From: Agrococcus sp. ARC_14
GTDB lineage: Bacteria > Actinomycetota > Actinomycetes > Actinomycetales > Microbacteriaceae
DNA length: 64,000 nt
Reading direction: 5' to 3'
NCBI RefSeq assembly: GCF_022436485.1
Contig: NZ_JAKUDO010000001.1
Location: forward strand, 2,232,001 to 2,296,000
Shown in pieces: positions 61,079 to 64,000 of the stretch. The translations under genes were made by a program, and so were the position numbers. Below the pieces are notes generated by a model. That model searched no databases and had not been told where the DNA came from. It worked only from the letters and a program-made list of their open reading frames with translations. Positions within the stretch are counted from its first letter, which is position 1. Each line of letters begins with the position of its first letter.

Positions 61079-62806
61079 TCAGACGTTCTCTCTCGTGGCG
61101 ACGAGCGCGACATCGTCGTGCTCGTCCTCTGGCGGGGCCTTTGCTGCGCGGCGCATCGCCATCACCGCTTCGACCGCGACCCAGACGCTCGCGATGATGA
61201 TGATCACATCGAGGGCGAACAGCAGCCAGTCCTCGTTGCCGGCGGCGGTGAAGCTGAACAGCTGCTCGATCGCTGCCCAGAAGGACAGCACGAACACGAG
61301 CACGAGCGGGATCAGCGCCGGCAGCGGGTTGCGCCGCTTGCGGATCAGCATCACCGCGATGATCGAGAGCGTGAGCGAGGCCATGAGCTGGTTCGTCGTT
61401 CCGAACAGCGGCCAGATGCGCAGGCCTCCCTCGCCGCCGAGTCCCTGCGAGAACGTCAGCCCCAGGCCGACGATCACGACGACCGCGGTGGCCGGGAACT
61501 TCGTGATCTTGACCTTGAACGCATCCCCGATCTCCTGGACGATGAAGCGGAGCAGTCGCATGCCGGTATCCATCGTCGTTGCGGCGAAGAGCACCGCCAT
61601 CGTGGCGAGCACCGTGGCGCTCAAGGAGGCTGGCAGACCGAGCCCGTTCTCCATCAGCGCGCCGCCGCCTTGCACGAACGCGGTGACACCGCCGGCGCCG
61701 AACTCGCTGTAGATCGACTCCCACTCGGCGACCGACTGGAAGCCGCCGATCACGGCCAGGATCGTGCCCAGCGAGAGCATGCCCTCGCCGACCGCTCCGA
61801 AGTAGCCGACGAATCGAGCATCCGTCTCCTTGTCGATCTGCTTCGAGGTCGTGCCGGAGGAGACCATGCCGTGGAAGCCGGAGATGGCACCGCAGGCGAT
61901 GGTCACGAACAGCAGCGGGATCATGCTCGGTGTGCCCTCTGGCAGGTTGGTGTTGAACATCGGGGCGACGATGTCGGGCGGGTTCGCCGAGAAGAGCGCA
62001 CCGATCAGCACCGCTCCGAAGAGCAGGATGAGCCCGACGAAGAGCTGCACGCCGTTGATGTAGTCGCGAGGCTGCAGCAGCACCCAGACCGGCAGCAGCG
62101 AGGCGATCGCACCGTAGATGAACAGCGCGAGGATCCAGACCGTCGCGGGGCTCATGCCGAGGAAGGACTCGGGCAGGACGACGGGCATGCTGTCGCCCAG
62201 GACGATCAGCGCGTACAGCGCCACGACGCCGACGACCGTCACCGGGATCAGCGGCCACCGCATCCGGTAGACGGCGACGCCGACGAGGAGGGCGACGATG
62301 ATCGCGCCCCACGTCGGGATGACCGCCGTCGGGGTGCTGATGAGCAGGTTCTTGATCACGACGGCGAACGCGGCGATGACCATCAGCAGCAGCAGGAAGA
62401 TGACGACCAGGAACAGGTTCGCGCCGCGCTTGCCGATGTAGCGACCCGAGAGGGCTCCGATCGACTTGCCCTTGTTGCGCAGCGAGGCCCACAGCGCGCC
62501 GAGGTCGTGCATGCCGGCGAAGAACACCGTGCCGATCGTCACCCACAGGAGCGCGGGCAGCCAGCCCCAGATGACGGCGATGGCGGGACCCACGATCGGT
62601 GCGGCACCTGCGACGGAGGTGAAGTGGTGGCCCCAGAGGATGAACTTGTTCGTCGGCACGTAGTCGACGCCGTCGTTCAGCTCATGGGCCGGCGTCTTGA
62701 ACGAGCTGTCGAGCTGGAAGACCCGTCTCGCGAGGTACTTCGAGTACACGAAGTAGCCGGCGGCGAACATCGCCAGGCCGATGATCATGAGCACAAGGGA
62801 ACCCAT
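61079..62806 (-). CDS. cstA: CstA-family carbon starvation protein / pyruvate transporter
   Basis: The 575-residue protein has about 15 helices and the CstA core: KFILWGHHFTSVAGAAPIVG, AGMHDLGALWASLRNKGKSIG, FVTIACGAISGFHGMVSSGT and LFAATTMDTGMRLLRFIVQE. CstA and BtsT of E. coli (about 700 residues) take up pyruvate or peptides under starvation; this shorter form is common in Gram-positives. The ATG at 62806 follows GGGGAG. It opens a three-gene operon with the CC-terminal protein and the ArsA-like ATPase. A TAGGCT hexamer lies upstream in the divergent region shared with the last gene. Confidence 0.93.
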   Translation of the reverse strand: MGSLVLMIIGLAMFAAGYFVYSKYLARRVFQLDSSFKTPAHELNDGVDYVPTNKFILWGHHFTSVAGAAPIVGPAIAVIWGWLPALLWVTIGTVFFAGMHDLGALWASLRNKGKSIGALSGRYIGKRGANLFLVVIFLLLLMVIAAFAVVIKNLLISTPTAVIPTWGAIIVALLVGVAVYRMRWPLIPVTVVGVVALYALIVLGDSMPVVLPESFLGMSPATVWILALFIYGAIASLLPVWVLLQPRDYINGVQLFVGLILLFGAVLIGALFSANPPDIVAPMFNTNLPEGTPSMIPLLFVTIACGAISGFHGMVSSGTTSKQIDKETDARFVGYFGAVGEGMLSLGTILAVIGGFQSVAEWESIYSEFGAGGVTAFVQGGGALMENGLGLPASLSATVLATMAVLFAATTMDTGMRLLRFIVQEIGDAFKVKITKFPATAVVVIVGLGLTFSQGLGGEGGLRIWPLFGTTNQLMASLTLSIIAVMLIRKRRNPLPALIPLVLVFVLSFWAAIEQLFSFTAAGNEDWLLFALDVIIIIASVWVAVEAVMAMRRAAKAPPEDEHDDVALVATRENV

Positions 62807-62998
62807 CGAGTTCTCCCCTTCCGCGGCGTGCGCCATTGCATGTCGTGAGCCGCACCTCGTGGTGGCGGCTAGCAATCAGCCTAGTGGAGCCTGTGAAGCG
62901 TCGAGCAAGCGCGCCGGCGCCGTCACTAGGCTGGAGCCCTCGAGCCGTGTGCGACAGGCACCCTCGCCGCCGCTCGACAGCCATGCGAAAGGAACCCG

Positions 62999-63913
62999 AT
63001 GCGCATCCTCATCGTCGGCGCCGGGGCCACCGGCGGCGCGTTCGGCACGCTCCTCCAAGAAGCCGGGCGTGATGTCACCTATCTGGTGAGAAGGCCACGG
63101 GCAGAGGCACTGCGGCGTGACGGGCTGCGGTTCATCTCACCCTCCGGCGATCGCACGCACTCGGTGCAGGTGCGCACGGCCGACGAGCCTGCCGACGCAT
63201 ACGACCTCATCCTCGTCACGGTGAAGGCGTCAGCGCTGCCTTCCGCGATCGAGGACATGCGCCCTGCCATCGGATCCAGCTCGACCATCGTGCCGGTGCT
63301 GAATGGCATGGCACACATCGATCGCCTCCAGGAAGCGTTCCCGGGCCGGGTCGCGGGCGGGATGGCGAAGATCGTCGCGACGCTCGACGCGGGGGCGGTC
63401 CGACAGCTGACGCAGATGTCGACCATCACCATCGGCGGCCTGGGCGAGCGCGAGCTCTCCCCGGCGGTCGCCGAGGCGCTGCGCGTGCAGGGGATCGATC
63501 TCTCCGTCAGCGCCGATGTCGAGGGCGCGCTGTGGGAGAAGTGGATGTTCATCGCCGCGGGTGCCGTCGCCACCTGCCTGTTCCGCAGCCCGATCGGCGC
63601 GACCATCGAAGCCGGTGGGCTTCCCCAGATCCTGGGTGCGATCAGCGAGCTCGAAGCGGTCGCGGCCGCTGCAGGGCACCCGGTCTCCGCCGCCGGCCAC
63701 GAGCAGTCCATCGGACTGCTGACGGAGCCGGGCTCCGCGTTCACCACCTCGCTCTACCGCGACCTCCTCGCGGGGCTGCCCACCGAGGCGGAGCACATCC
63801 TCGGCGACCTCGCGCGGCGGGCACGAGAGCTCGAGATCCCCACACCGCTGCTCGACCTCACCCTGATCCAGGTGCGCGCCGACGCCATCCAGCGCGGCCA
63901 CACGGCCGACTGA
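62999..63913 (+). CDS. Ketopantoate reductase-like protein (PanE family)
   Basis: The 304-residue NADPH-dependent protein has MRILIVGAGATGGAFGTLLQ at the N-terminus, VTVKASALPSAIEDM, VPVLNGMAHIDRL, and a C-terminal helical domain with the conserved KWMFIAAG. KWxK..N of true PanE is partly changed (EKWMFIAAGA), so the substrate may be a different 2-keto acid. The ATG follows an AAGGAA run. It is divergent from cstA. The 87 bases after its stop show nothing I can call. Confidence 0.83.
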   Translation: MRILIVGAGATGGAFGTLLQEAGRDVTYLVRRPRAEALRRDGLRFISPSGDRTHSVQVRTADEPADAYDLILVTVKASALPSAIEDMRPAIGSSSTIVPVLNGMAHIDRLQEAFPGRVAGGMAKIVATLDAGAVRQLTQMSTITIGGLGERELSPAVAEALRVQGIDLSVSADVEGALWEKWMFIAAGAVATCLFRSPIGATIEAGGLPQILGAISELEAVAAAAGHPVSAAGHEQSIGLLTEPGSAFTTSLYRDLLAGLPTEAEHILGDLARRARELEIPTPLLDLTLIQVRADAIQRGHTAD

Positions 63914-64000
63914 GCTCCGACGAACCTCGCTCCGCACCCGTGCAGCAGGCCTGCCAGCGATGCGAGCTCCCGGTCTGGAGATGCGCCGACGCGGAGACGC

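Noticed and set aside
63914..64000. Start of another gene at the right edge
   Set aside because: The last 87 bases show no convincing start, ribosome binding site or family motif on either strand.

Overview
The window comes from a high-GC actinobacterium. The dcw (division and cell wall) cluster order, a GarA/FtsR/ResR-type regulator cluster, a PASTA serine/threonine kinase next to an Rv2175c-like protein, a class II DAHP synthase, a mycoredoxin-like protein, F420-type oxidoreductases and a 13E12-type HNH gene all point that way. Gene style fits the Microbacteriaceae, perhaps Agrococcus or a relative; that name is inference. Genes are tightly packed, with many 1 to 4 base stop/start overlaps. 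I see no rRNA, tRNA, CRISPR array, phage or insertion sequence.

Layout. Bases 1-11587 hold a minus-strand dcw operon (mraZ, rsmH, ftsL-like, ftsI, murE, murF, mraY, murD, ftsW, murG cut by the left edge) behind a three-box MraZ operator. Bases 11.9-20 kb carry a DUF3040 protein, a prenyl diphosphate synthase, an Rv2175c-like DNA-binding protein, a four-PASTA kinase, aroG, a PlsC-type acyltransferase and a long-chain acyl-CoA ligase. Bases 20-24.4 kb are an AT-richer minus-strand operon: a sulfonate-type ABC importer followed by an AhpD-like protein and an ATP-grasp ligase. Bases 24.7-29.6 kb hold def, pyruvate carboxylase and an orphan ParA. A palindromic array of 20-base repeats lies at 29.63-29.79 kb.

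Bases 29.8-32.3 kb hold the GarA/OdhI homologue, FtsR, a ResR-like MerR regulator with a dyad operator, and an M23-like protein. From 32.5 to 46.4 kb come AzlCD, a 3-methyladenine glycosylase lacking zinc ligands, a class I amidotransferase, a luciferase-like oxidoreductase, a thiolase, an SOS-boxed DUF222/HNH gene, an arsenic module (ArsR-ArsC fusion plus ArsC), a FadH-like enzyme, a mycoredoxin and a trans-sulfuration-type PLP enzyme. From 46.5 to 64 kb are an orphan MASE1 histidine kinase, a soluble-sugar-dehydrogenase lipoprotein, a decayed TOPRIM gene, an acyl-AMP ligase/ketosynthase pair, metNIQ, and a cstA / CC-terminal small protein / ArsA-like ATPase operon, ending with a ketopantoate-reductase-like gene.

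Recurring design. At least ten genes start 6 to 8 bases after a TANNNT hexamer with no Shine-Dalgarno, so leaderless transcripts look common. Convergent gene pairs tend to be separated by strong hairpins. The most promising candidates for undescribed biology are the cstA/CC-tail/ArsA operon, the ABC/AhpD/ATP-grasp operon, the ligase/ketosynthase pair without a visible carrier protein, and the 20-base palindromic repeat array.
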